From Thiomicrorhabdus sp. 6S3-12 (GTDB lineage: Bacteria; Pseudomonadota; Gammaproteobacteria; Thiomicrospirales; Thiomicrospiraceae): 64,000 nucleotides of DNA. The notes beneath the pieces were generated by a model. That model did no database searches, had not been told where the DNA came from, and saw nothing but the letters and a program-made list of their open reading frames with translations. The stretch lies in NCBI RefSeq assembly GCF_017571475.1, contig NZ_JAGETW010000005.1, positions 124,001 to 188,000 of the forward strand, written 5' to 3'. Both the position numbers and the translations under genes were made by a program. Positions within the stretch are counted from its first letter, which is position 1. Each line of letters begins with the position of its first letter. Of the stretch, positions 50,910 through 58,809 are shown one piece after another.

Positions 50910-52028
50910 ATGAATCCTTTAGAAATTCAAGATCGTGCGGCGGGAGCCATTATGGGCGCTTTTATCGGCGATGCGCTTGCACTGGGGCCGCATTGGTATT
51001 ATGACCTGTCGCAACTGCATCGAGATTATGGGGAGTGGATAGACGATTACACGGACCCAAAACCGGGTCGATATCATGACGGTTTGAAAGCCGGTCAACA
51101 ATCTCAAGCAGGGTTTATTCTGGAACTTTTGTTGCGTTCTTTGCTTGCAAACAAAGGGTACGATCAACAAGATTTTTGTCGTCGAATGGACGAGGAACTT
51201 TTTCCTCTGATTGATGGTACGCCGATCAGCGGGCCTGGAAACTATACCAGCCAATCCATCCGCGATGCTTGGCGCAAGCGGGTGCAGCAAAAGCTGCCTT
51301 GGGGTGAAGTCGGTGGACATGCGGATACAACCGAAGCGATTGAGCGTACCCTCGCCATTGCGGTTCGTTATGCCTTTCAGCCAGACAAACTGGCCGCTGC
51401 CATCTCTGATAACACGATGCTGACGCAGAATGACGATACGATCATTTCCATGAGCGTTGCTTTTGGCGCGGTATTAGCGCAGCTTGTTCAGGGTAACCGC
51501 TTAGATAAGGATATCTCCGCAAAATTGATGAAGTTGGTGAAAAGGGGTGAGTTGCCGTTTCACGCCGTGACGAATGATGATTTGCAACCGCCGAAGAAAG
51601 GCGATCCCGATCCGCCTCGCGCAGGCCGTTTTGCTTCTCCGGATGCGTTACTGTCACCGTCTTATATGGCGGAAGCGGCCTTTGATCCTGATATTCGAAT
51701 TGATCCGCCCTGGAAAGTCTCAATCGTTTACGGCATGCCATGCGCCATTTACCATCAACTGCCCGCGGCTTATTATCTGTCCGCTTTATTTCATAATGAT
51801 TTTGAGTCTGCGGTGTTACATGCCGTAAACGGCGGCGGCCAAAATCAGGCACGTGCCATTCTGACCGGTGCACTTACGGGAGCTCAAGTGGGTTTGAGTG
51901 GTATCCCTAAGCGGTTTCTTGAAGGGCTCGACAATGCAGAAGAGCTGATGACATTGGCTGAAAGCCTGGCTTCTCATATTGACTTAGCTAAGCTTCTGAA
52001 TCAAACCGGCCTGGCTTGCTTAGTTTGA
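50910..52028 (+). CDS. ADP-ribosylglycohydrolase family protein
   Basis: A 372-residue protein of the DraG/ARH fold, which removes ADP-ribose from proteins or hydrolyses related N-glycosidic bonds. It has the N-terminal metal motif AGAIMGAFIGDALALGPHWYYD (residues ~8-28), GHADTTEAIERTL, and a DDTIISMSVAFG motif (~172). The C-terminal block is VLHAVNGGGQNQARAILTGALTGA (~315-338); the family's usual GGDTDT there is replaced by GGGQNQ, so the metal site or activity may differ. AAAGGAGGA precedes twin ATGs (50907/50910). It is followed by a terminator. No partner ADP-ribosyltransferase is seen. Confidence 0.88.
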   Translation: MNPLEIQDRAAGAIMGAFIGDALALGPHWYYDLSQLHRDYGEWIDDYTDPKPGRYHDGLKAGQQSQAGFILELLLRSLLANKGYDQQDFCRRMDEELFPLIDGTPISGPGNYTSQSIRDAWRKRVQQKLPWGEVGGHADTTEAIERTLAIAVRYAFQPDKLAAAISDNTMLTQNDDTIISMSVAFGAVLAQLVQGNRLDKDISAKLMKLVKRGELPFHAVTNDDLQPPKKGDPDPPRAGRFASPDALLSPSYMAEAAFDPDIRIDPPWKVSIVYGMPCAIYHQLPAAYYLSALFHNDFESAVLHAVNGGGQNQARAILTGALTGAQVGLSGIPKRFLEGLDNAEELMTLAESLASHIDLAKLLNQTGLACLV

Positions 52029-52066
52029 AGCAATGAGGGTCAGACTTGATTGTTTTAGAATGATTT

Positions 52067-52090
52067 AAGCCTGCAAATGCAGGCTTTTTT
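52067..52090 (+). terminator. Terminator after the ADP-ribosylglycohydrolase
   Basis: AAGCCTGC-AAAT-GCAGGCTTTTTT between convergent genes. A GGGTCAGACTTGATT stretch resembling the transposon-end repeat lies at 52037-52051. Confidence 0.8.
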
Positions 52091-52095
52091 GTTTT

Positions 52096-53265
52096 CTATC
52101 GTTTGTGGTAATTAAGAATTGAAATCGGTACCGCTTTGCGTACCGGGAATTCGGCAACTTCTCTGCGTTCAAGCAGGTGGTTGAGCAGGCTTTCGATCAT
52201 ACAGAGGTTTTTAAAGTCGTCTTTGGAGACTAATGAAATGGCTTGGCCTTTTTGCCCCGCACGTCCTGTTCGACCGATGCGGTGAATATATTCTTCTGCC
52301 GGGTATGGCAGGTCGTAGTTGACGACACGGCTCAGGTTTTGCATATCCAGTCCGCGAGCAGCAACACCGGTGGCGACCAGAAATTGCAGCTTACCGGTTT
52401 TAAATTCATTCCAGACTTTTTCGCGCTGTGCCTGACTGCGCCCGGCATGGATCGAGTCGGCAATAATGCCGCGTTTGCCGAGTTGCTCGACCAGTTTTGC
52501 GGCGGAGTGTTTTTTCTCGACAAATATCAGCGCTTGATCCCAGTTGTTCTCTTTAATCAAGTGGCTCAGCAGAGCCGATTTGGTGTCTTTGTCGACGGCA
52601 ATCATCCACTGTTCAATATTCGGTGTTTTGCCTTTTGGCGCAATCTTAAGCTCAACCGCATCGTCATAAACCGTATCCGCCAGATAACGGACTTTGTCAT
52701 TCAGGGTTGCCGAGAACAGCATGCTTTGACGGTTGCCTGGCAGACGTTCAATGATTTTATTGAGGTCTTCAATAAAGCCCATATCGAGCATTTTATCGGC
52801 TTCGTCGAGCACAAAGAATTCTAAGTCATTAAAATACAGAGCGCGCTGGTAGGCCATATCCAATAGTCTGCCGGGTGTCGTGACCAGAATATCGACACCT
52901 TGCGCCAGAGTCTCTTTGTCAGACTCTATGTCGGTACCACCGTAGATGGCGAGCGAACTTAAATTTAGGTATTTACCATAGTTTTTAATGCTGGTTTCGA
53001 CCTGTTTAGCCAGCTCCCGGGTCGGAACCAGAATCAACGCACGGATTGAGCGTCCGCGGACAGTTTCGCCATTATCGAGTTGTTCTAGAATCGGCAAGAC
53101 AAAACTGGCGGTTTTTCCGGTTCCGGTTTGTGCCGAAGCAATAATATCTTCGCCTTTCAGAAGTAATGGAATCGCTTTTTTCTGAATCTCAGTCGGTTGC
53201 TGGTAGTTCGCATCCTTAAGCGCTTTAAGAATCAGGCTGGATAATCCGAGTTTGGCGAAAGACAT
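52096..53265 (-). CDS. rhlE: DEAD-box RNA helicase, RhlE-like
   Basis: A 389-residue ATP-dependent RNA helicase. Motifs in order: the Q-motif region YQQPTEIQKKAIP, motif I ASAQTGTGKTASFVLP (~45), Ia PTRELAKQ, Ib TPGRLLD, II VLDEADKMLDMGF (~152), III FSATL, IV ALIFVEKKHSAAKL, V VATGVAARGLDM and VI HRIGRTGRAGQKG (~335). The C-terminal extension is very short (ends ISILNYHKR), unlike E. coli RhlE with its basic tail. It probably unwinds rRNA or helps mRNA decay. Confidence 0.93.
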   Translation of the reverse strand: MSFAKLGLSSLILKALKDANYQQPTEIQKKAIPLLLKGEDIIASAQTGTGKTASFVLPILEQLDNGETVRGRSIRALILVPTRELAKQVETSIKNYGKYLNLSSLAIYGGTDIESDKETLAQGVDILVTTPGRLLDMAYQRALYFNDLEFFVLDEADKMLDMGFIEDLNKIIERLPGNRQSMLFSATLNDKVRYLADTVYDDAVELKIAPKGKTPNIEQWMIAVDKDTKSALLSHLIKENNWDQALIFVEKKHSAAKLVEQLGKRGIIADSIHAGRSQAQREKVWNEFKTGKLQFLVATGVAARGLDMQNLSRVVNYDLPYPAEEYIHRIGRTGRAGQKGQAISLVSKDDFKNLCMIESLLNHLLERREVAEFPVRKAVPISILNYHKR

Positions 53266-53459
53266 TATGGCCTCGTGTCCGTTTTGAAGTTATGGGCTGA
53301 ATTTTACGCGATTGTCTTGACCGAGATCGACGAAAATCCCTTTTAATTTATTATTCCTACGTCGTTAGATCAAATCAGAAAGAGTTAATTAAGATCGCCT
53401 GTCAATAGGCCTGTGATTCTGAGCAGTTAAGTTCTTGAAGTGGGTTTTCAAGGCTACTG

Positions 53460-53602
53460 TTTGTGTCGATATTCCTGACGGCAGGGGGGAGGAGTTTAGC
53501 GTGGGTTTCGTTTCTGTCGTTTCTATAAACATTGATGGAAGAGCTGTTCTAATCAAGTTTTCTCAACTGGTCACAGCGACGTTACCGTCCTTAAATTTCA
53601 CT
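53460..53602 (-). pseudogene. Broken fragment of an SMP-30-like gene
   Basis: The minus strand matches about 45 codons of the SMP-30-like gene at 55441-56331: VKFKDGNVAVTS here against VKLKDGSLAMSS there. A TGG codon has become TGA (minus strand at 53565-53563), about 12 bases are inserted, and then SINVYRN realigns with SIDVYRN. Both flanks are lost. The plus-strand 60-codon frame at 53435-53617 is a by-product. The rest of 53266-53663 shows only the terminator at 53621. Confidence 0.75.
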
Positions 53603-53620
53603 TTACGCATTAATTAATTA

Positions 53621-53653
53621 AAAAAGGGGATGTTTATAAACGATCCCCTTTTT
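53621..53653 (-). terminator. Terminator of the DUF3617 gene
   Basis: AAAAAGGGGAT and ATCCCCTTTTT form an 11-pair stem with A/T runs on both sides, just past the stop at 53664. Confidence 0.8.
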
Positions 53654-53663
53654 CTGTCAGCGC

Positions 53664-54065
53664 TTAATCACAAGGCCCGATGTAGGTGCCTTTGATTGTA
53701 GAATTCATTTTCATACCGGCGGCGGTTGTGGTCATCTTGCCGTTCATGCTTTTACCGTTGTAGGTAATCTCTCCGCTTCCGGAAGAATCGTTACATTTGA
53801 ATTGCCACGTGACGGTATTGCCGTTGATATCATGTTGCATCATTTCACATTCCGAACCGTCCTGATTTTTCTGTTCGGGAACCAGATCCTGTTCAGTTAT
53901 ACACTGCTCGACGGTGACAGGTGGAATCATCATTGGCATGCCTTCCATTTCGATAGTCGTCTGGATTCGCCATTTACCTTCTTCCATGTTTATTTCACTT
54001 GTATCCGCCGAACAGCCGGAAACCAATAATGACAGGAGAAGGAGTAACGCTCTGCTGCTTTTCAT
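53664..54065 (-). CDS. DUF3617 lipoprotein
   Basis: A 133-residue lipoprotein (signal LLLLLSLLVSGC, lipobox Cys 18) with the DUF3617 pattern: GKWRIQTTIEMEGMPMMIPP, TVEQCITEQDLVP, CEMMQHDINGNTVTWQFKC and KGTYIGPCD at the C-terminus, with Cys residues that likely form disulfides. Function is unknown. It is divergent from the secreted protein at 54192, and a perfect FNR-type box lies 40 bases before its start. Confidence 0.82.
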   Translation of the reverse strand: MKSSRALLLLLSLLVSGCSADTSEINMEEGKWRIQTTIEMEGMPMMIPPVTVEQCITEQDLVPEQKNQDGSECEMMQHDINGNTVTWQFKCNDSSGSGEITYNGKSMNGKMTTTAAGMKMNSTIKGTYIGPCD

Positions 54066-54104
54066 ATAAACCTCTTTTATCTATTTATTTTTCTCTGGTG
54101 GCAA

Positions 54105-54118
54105 TTGATCAAAATCAA
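54105..54118. promoter_or_regulatory. Perfect FNR/ANR-type box
   Basis: TTGATCAAAATCAA matches the FNR consensus TTGAT-N4-ATCAA at all ten defined bases. It lies in the divergent promoter region between the DUF3617 lipoprotein (start 54065) and the secreted protein (start 54192), so either or both could respond to oxygen limitation. Confidence 0.65.
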
Positions 54119-54191
54119 TCTGTCTTTTCAACGACTAAAAACAATTGTGATATCTTTAGTTGGCAATATCAATAAAAAAAAGGATAAAACG

Positions 54192-55253
54192 ATGTACAAG
54201 ATGTCACAGGTCATAAAAATGCTTTTAGCATTTGCGGTCGCGATCGGAAGTACTAATCTGTATGCCGCTATAGAGAAGAATGAAGGACTGCTTCATCAGG
54301 ATCTGGTGCTTTACAACGGCAAGAAAGGTGATCCTTATACTATGTTTTATCCATTTGAAGTGACCAAGCCGGGCAGGGTCAATATCGAAGTAAAAGTGAA
54401 CAACTATAAGCCTGAAAGATTCAGAGATGCGAATCGCCCGGTGCGTATGATGCTGGTGGATTCCCGTTTCTTCTCAGCTGAGAAAAAGCCGATGAATCAG
54501 AGTCAGTTCCAAAAGATCGTTAACGATATTAATAAATATAATCCGGCCGAGTATATCGCCGGTGATCAGATTCGAGGAATTACCAGAGCGCTCAAAAAAA
54601 CACTCGATGGGCTGATGGGCAAAAAACGTAAGCCTAAACCTTTACCTGGATACATCCATGTTTACTCAAATACGGTACGTTTTGCCTCCACTCCGGATAA
54701 CCAGGTCACCGTCGGGAGACGACATTATGATATCGATGCGGTGGAATTGTCGTTGACTCAAGGGATGTACTTTGTGGTATTGGAGAATGTAAGCCGCAGC
54801 CTGGCACCGGAGATCGAACTGAAAGTCGATTTCCCTGGCGAGCAGTATGCAGTGGCTGACAACCTGATGCCTCCCCGTGACCTTGGGATCCGTATGATAC
54901 GGTTAAGCGGTGATAAAGTTCATGTGCAGGTCAGAAACAATGGCGAAGGTCGTTTGAGCGACGACTTGTATGAGCGCAGAGGTAAGGATGCTTTCGCACT
55001 GAACATCAAAGTGAATGGGAAACACTGGGGCGGCGTTACTCTAAAGGGACTTGACCCGGATCGCGTGTTAAAGACGCCGGGAAGTCGTGTCGGTTATACA
55101 TTTGATAAGCTGAAAATCGATAAGACGACTGAGATTACAGCGACATTGACAATGCCGAAATTCAAAGACGCCAATCGGAAGAACAACAGCAAAAGCGTGA
55201 CATTTGAAGTCGATAAACCGTCTGCACAGATGCCTATGATGCAGGTACGTTAA
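54192..55253 (+). CDS. Exported protein with CARDB-like C-terminus
   Basis: A 353-residue secreted protein of unknown function. ATG 54192 (after AAAGGATAAAACG) begins a signal peptide ending TNLYA. The N-terminal half is beta-rich (VLYNGKKGDPYTMFYPFEVT, then KPGRVNIEVKV). A middle helical stretch is basic (RALKKTLDGLMGKKRKPKPL). The C-terminal part (DLGIRMIRLSGDKVHVQVRN, then KNNSKSVTFEVDK) resembles a CARDB/adhesion Ig-like domain with its typical 'N-N-x-G' and 'KNNSK' turns. The upstream frame (from 54105) overlaps the FNR box and is not coding. A terminator follows the gene. Confidence 0.72.
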   Translation: MYKMSQVIKMLLAFAVAIGSTNLYAAIEKNEGLLHQDLVLYNGKKGDPYTMFYPFEVTKPGRVNIEVKVNNYKPERFRDANRPVRMMLVDSRFFSAEKKPMNQSQFQKIVNDINKYNPAEYIAGDQIRGITRALKKTLDGLMGKKRKPKPLPGYIHVYSNTVRFASTPDNQVTVGRRHYDIDAVELSLTQGMYFVVLENVSRSLAPEIELKVDFPGEQYAVADNLMPPRDLGIRMIRLSGDKVHVQVRNNGEGRLSDDLYERRGKDAFALNIKVNGKHWGGVTLKGLDPDRVLKTPGSRVGYTFDKLKIDKTTEITATLTMPKFKDANRKNNSKSVTFEVDKPSAQMPMMQVR

Positions 55254-55336
55254 GCTTTCACCTATGTTTTAAAATTTACTTGCTGACTTAAGGCAAACCG
55301 AAATTAATGAAACCGGGATTGCTTTAGTTGCAAGAT

Positions 55337-55365
55337 TAAAAAAGCCTGCAATTGCAGGCTTTTCT
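55337..55365. terminator. Terminator between convergent genes
   Basis: AAAAAAGCCTGC-AATT-GCAGGCTTTTC with flanking A and T runs. Confidence 0.8.
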
Positions 55366-55440
55366 GTATTAAGGATGTGTTTGCTATGGCCTGATTGGCA
55401 ATAGCCTTGATCCCTAAAGAGAGTCGTTTCCGCTTGTGTT

Positions 55441-56331
55441 TTACAGCGGTAAAATCAACACCTTGTCTTCATTAAAGAGCGGAATCAGTAAACGGTTACG
55501 TTTTGTATCGACATCCATATCGGCAGGGGAGTTAAGGAACTCGGCAATGGTCTCGTATTCGCCGTTTCTATAAACATCGATGGATGAGCTTTCCCAGCTG
55601 GACATAGCGAGGCTACCATCCTTTAACTTCACCAGACCGTCCAATCGCGCACCGTAGGGCTCAGGCATTTCCGTGATCTCGCCTTGCTCGTTCATCTTGA
55701 CCATTTTCGCGCTGCTGAAAAAGACCACGTAAATATCGCCATTATCATTCAGAATGCCGTTCGGTCTGCCCATGTCGGGATCTTTCAGAATGGTTTCAAT
55801 CTTGCCGTTTGTCCAAACTTTATAGATGGCATCGGTACCGGAAGATTCAAACCCCGGTTTCATGCCGGTATCGGTGACATAGACGGAGTCGCCATCGGCG
55901 GGGGTAATGCCGTTCAAAAAGCTGCTGCCCTTAACGTCAATCGAAGACAGCTGTTTGCCGCTTGGCAGTTCAAATACACGTATTTGAGTGATATCGGCGA
56001 CAAAGAGTTTATTGCCTATAATCGTCATACCTTTAGGAGCGTGTAATTCAACGTTGCTATCTGCGCCATCAATCCATTTCAGGTCAACGACTTTACCGTC
56101 CGGACTCAGTTTTGAGATAAAACCGTTGTCGTCGGCATCGAATGGACTGCCGTTGATATTCGTGACCAGATATAGATCTTCGGCGGCATAATATTCGACC
56201 GATTCCGGCGTTGCAAAACCGACATCGCTTACCATGATTCTTGAGGTTTCCGGGTTTGCAGCGCTGTTCATAGACCACAGTGCGGTCAGTGAAGCGAAGA
56301 AAAACGTTTTAATACTTCGGGTAGATTTCAT
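55441..56331 (-). CDS. Exported SMP-30/gluconolactonase-like beta-propeller protein
   Basis: A 296-residue protein with a signal peptide (FFFASLTALWSMNSAANP). Six-bladed propeller repeats of the SMP-30/NHL kind are visible: GFATPESVEYYAAEDLYLVTN, LHAPKGMTIIGNKLFVAD, SFLNGITPADGDSVYVTDTG, GRPNGILNDNGDIYVVFFSS and GARLDGLVKLKDGSLAMSSW. Asp/Asn residues at blade starts fit a metal-binding pocket. Substrate is unknown. AGGAG lies six bases before ATG 56331. A broken copy of part of this gene lies 2 kb away at 53460. Confidence 0.85.
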   Translation of the reverse strand: MKSTRSIKTFFFASLTALWSMNSAANPETSRIMVSDVGFATPESVEYYAAEDLYLVTNINGSPFDADDNGFISKLSPDGKVVDLKWIDGADSNVELHAPKGMTIIGNKLFVADITQIRVFELPSGKQLSSIDVKGSSFLNGITPADGDSVYVTDTGMKPGFESSGTDAIYKVWTNGKIETILKDPDMGRPNGILNDNGDIYVVFFSSAKMVKMNEQGEITEMPEPYGARLDGLVKLKDGSLAMSSWESSSIDVYRNGEYETIAEFLNSPADMDVDTKRNRLLIPLFNEDKVLILPL

Positions 56332-56554
56332 AATCAACTCCTGAAAAGGTGGATACTCTGGTTGGACACTGGTCGCAGTGTTTTGCCTGTTTATTGTAGC
56401 GCGCCTGATTGTCATTAGGGCTAACCGCAATGACCTGCTATTGTACGGGAAATGACTACGTAGTTTTACGATTTGCCTCTTAGCGAGAAAATGCTGTTGG
56501 GCCTAATCTGTCGTCTCAATTATCTTTGATTCGAAAATTTTCCGGATCGCAAAA

Positions 56555-56590
56555 ACAAAAAAGCCGAGTCATTGCGGACTCGGCTTTTTT
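56555..56590 (-). terminator. Terminator of the cold-shock gene
   Basis: AAAAAAGCCGAGTC-ATTGCG-GACTCGGCTTTTTT, a 14-pair stem, about 50 bases beyond the csp stop. Confidence 0.88.
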
Positions 56591-56638
56591 ATCTGATTTT
56601 CAAGCTCGAAGTGCCGTTTGCACCGAGCGGAAAAAATC

Positions 56639-56848
56639 TTAGATTACGGTAATGTTTTCAGCTTGTGGGCCTTTTGGTCCTGGCTTAACAACAAATTCTA
56701 CCGCCTGGCCTTCAGCCAAAGTTTTAAAACCTGAACTGACAATCGCGCTGAAGTGAGCGAAAACATCCGGGCCAGACTGCTGTTCGATAAATCCGAAACC
56801 TTTGGTTTCATTGAACCACTTAACGGTTCCTGTAACTGTATTAGACAT
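56639..56848 (-). CDS. Cold-shock domain protein
   Basis: A 69-residue CspA-family RNA chaperone: [20 protein letters not shown] (RNP1 KGFGFI) and DVFAHFSAI (RNP2), ending [24 protein letters not shown] precedes the ATG. It is flanked by a strong terminator. The upstream 323 bases (56849-57171) hold no gene. A TATTAT -10-like hexamer (minus strand, 56960-56955) would give a leader of about 100 bases, as is usual for cold-shock genes. Confidence 0.95.
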   Translation of the reverse strand: MSNTVTGTVKWFNETKGFGFIEQQSGPDVFAHFSAIVSSGFKTLAEGQAVEFVVKPGPKGPQAENITVI

Positions 56849-57171
56849 AATAACATCCTAAAATTTTAATAAATAATGTTGCCTGCAATAGGCGTGACTT
56901 GCTAGAGATAAATACTGGTGGAACTTAGATACTGCAGGACGAGGTGTTACGGAAATAATACAGCGAAATGTAGAATGTAAATCTTTATAGAATTTTTCAA
57001 GCCCGTGAAGTATACGGGGGAATTCGTTAAATAGCCAGAAATAATGCAATTATTTGATAAAAAAGTGAAAAAATATCGAGTTCGATTGAACGCAGGCTGT
57101 TGCATGAGGCGTGATGGAAGCGGTTTTTGGGCGAGTTTGCGAATTCTAAGCGGCGGTATTCAAGCGCCTAT

Positions 57172-57834
57172 TCACTTGTGCTTTTTTTTGCGCAGATAGG
57201 TCAACACAACCCCTTTAAAGGCCGGTGCGTCGTCATTGGGTTCCGGTTTGTATTGCTGGTGACTGAAACCCAGTTCGATCATTTTTTTGCTGAATTTGGC
57301 ATGATTGCCGCGCCCGGGATCAACAATAATGACTTCGCATTCATCCTCGGCATGTTGCTCGATAAATTCCGAAAGCAGGGCAATATGATTCTGTTCGTAC
57401 AGTAAATCGGAGCCGATAATCACATCAAAGGTGCCGAGCTGGTTATGCTGATCATGCCATCCGGTGCGCAGGAAAGGAATAGCCTTACCGTGGTTCAGAT
57501 CGGTGTTTTTAGCCAAAAAGTTACCGGCTTCAGGGTGGTAATCTGTAGCAGTGATATCGGCATGACGCGCATTCAACAGCAAACTGGACAAACCGATGCC
57601 GCAGCCGACTTCGAGAATACGTTTGCCTTGAATATCAAAATCCTGCATTTTGTCGGCCAGTATTCGGCTCGATTCCCAAACGACTCCGAACAAAGACCAC
57701 TGCGCATCGGAAATCCCCAGGGCTTCGGCTTCGCCGAAAGGATCGGAAAATTGGTTTTTATCGCGCAGACAGCGCAGATGGATATCAAATTCTTTGAATT
57801 CAATGGTTTGGTACAGAATACGAAATGGAAACAT
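57172..57834 (-). CDS. Class I SAM-dependent protein methyltransferase
   Basis: A 220-residue methyltransferase of the lysine-methyltransferase-like (METTL/family 16) group. Motif I is RILEVGCGIGLSSLLLNAR (residues ~68-86), followed by ITATDYHPEAGNFLAKN, the post-I Asp of FDVIIGSDLLYEQNHI (~133), and EDECEVIIVDPGRGNHAKF. The N-terminal YQTIEFKEFDIHLRCLRDKNQF is conserved in the group. Its substrate is probably a protein but unidentified. It is preceded on the same strand by a DUF2058 gene about 185 bases away. Confidence 0.87.
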   Translation of the reverse strand: MFPFRILYQTIEFKEFDIHLRCLRDKNQFSDPFGEAEALGISDAQWSLFGVVWESSRILADKMQDFDIQGKRILEVGCGIGLSSLLLNARHADITATDYHPEAGNFLAKNTDLNHGKAIPFLRTGWHDQHNQLGTFDVIIGSDLLYEQNHIALLSEFIEQHAEDECEVIIVDPGRGNHAKFSKKMIELGFSHQQYKPEPNDDAPAFKGVVLTYLRKKKHK

Positions 57835-57980
57835 AGCGAGCAGCGCTCCAGAAATTGTTGACGGGTAATCGCAACAAGTCCGGCTAAAAATTCGCTACGT
57901 CGAATAAGTTACTATACGCGCAATTGGCTGTGGCTGCTGGTTTTAATAGGTTAATAGCCACTGACTCAGTGATGAATCGG

Positions 57981-58002
57981 GCCTCTCATCAAGACGAGAG
58001 GC
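57981..58002. terminator. Hairpin between DUF2058 and methyltransferase genes
   Basis: GCCTCTC-ATCAAGAC-GAGAGGC, seven pairs, no T run. Confidence 0.3.
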
Positions 58003-58018
58003 ATATGTTATTCGTGAA

Positions 58019-58582
58019 TTACCAGACCAGATCGTCCGGAATCTCGAATTTGGCGTAGTAGTCTTCGTCTTCCTTGGAGAGTTTGGTTTCCAGGCTTTCG
58101 TTTTTAACGATCACGGATGCATCACGCTGCTCGATTTTTTCCTGCAGTTCGGCTTTGATCAGAGCGTAACCTTTGCCGAAACGGACGATCAGGATTTTTT
58201 CGCTGGCGAGTCCTTTTTGGGTTTTTTCATTTACATTCAGCGTTTTGACCGCTGTGCCGTCGGAAAAGTTATAAACGATATCGCCTTCGTAGCCTTTGAG
58301 CTGATTGCTTTGAATAATCTGTCTCAGTTCGGCTTGCTTGGCCTTCTCAGCCTGCTCCTGCTGGCGTTTCTGATTCAACTCGCGATCGCGTTGTGCTTTT
58401 TCTTCGGCCGCTTTGGCGGCGAGCAGAGCGGCTTCGTTCTGTGGATCGCCGTTTTGACCTTTTTTGCTCTTATTGGCTTTTTTCTGTTTGTTTTGCTGCT
58501 GCTTTTCACGTTGAACTTTTTTGGCTCTTTTATCATCGACTAAGCCGGATTTTTTCAGTTGGTCAAAGAGTGAACCCGCCAT
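58019..58582 (-). CDS. DUF2058 (YaiL-like) nucleoprotein-type protein
   Basis: A 187-residue protein of the DUF2058/YaiL family. It starts MAGSLFDQLKKSGLVDDKRA, continues with a long highly charged Lys/Gln/Ala coiled-coil (AKKVQREKQQQNKQKKANKS through QEQAEKAKQAELRQI, residues ~20-90), and ends in a globular domain (YNFSDGTAVKTLNVN, YYAKFEIPDDLVW). Its function is not established; homologues are associated with nucleic acids. It stands alone. Confidence 0.9.
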   Translation of the reverse strand: MAGSLFDQLKKSGLVDDKRAKKVQREKQQQNKQKKANKSKKGQNGDPQNEAALLAAKAAEEKAQRDRELNQKRQQEQAEKAKQAELRQIIQSNQLKGYEGDIVYNFSDGTAVKTLNVNEKTQKGLASEKILIVRFGKGYALIKAELQEKIEQRDASVIVKNESLETKLSKEDEDYYAKFEIPDDLVW

Positions 58583-58809
58583 GACTGCATTCCCGAAGTT
58601 ATTTTTAAAGGCGCTTATTTTACGCTAAATTCTGCGCAGCTTAAGGCTTGTTTACGCGGGCGTATGGAAAAGGTTTTGACTGGTGAAACGGGGGTGAATA
58701 AAGCGCAAGAGTGCTGCTTTGTAATTCGAGATTGAAAGACAGAGGACAGAAAATATCGAAACTGAGCAGAAGCGGCTAGCAGCGATTTGCTGCTTGGCCG
58801 CATGGATGA

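Noticed and set aside
53435-53617. 60-codon plus-strand protein
   Set aside because: The DNA aligns with the minus-strand SMP-30-like gene, so this frame is a by-product of a pseudogene.
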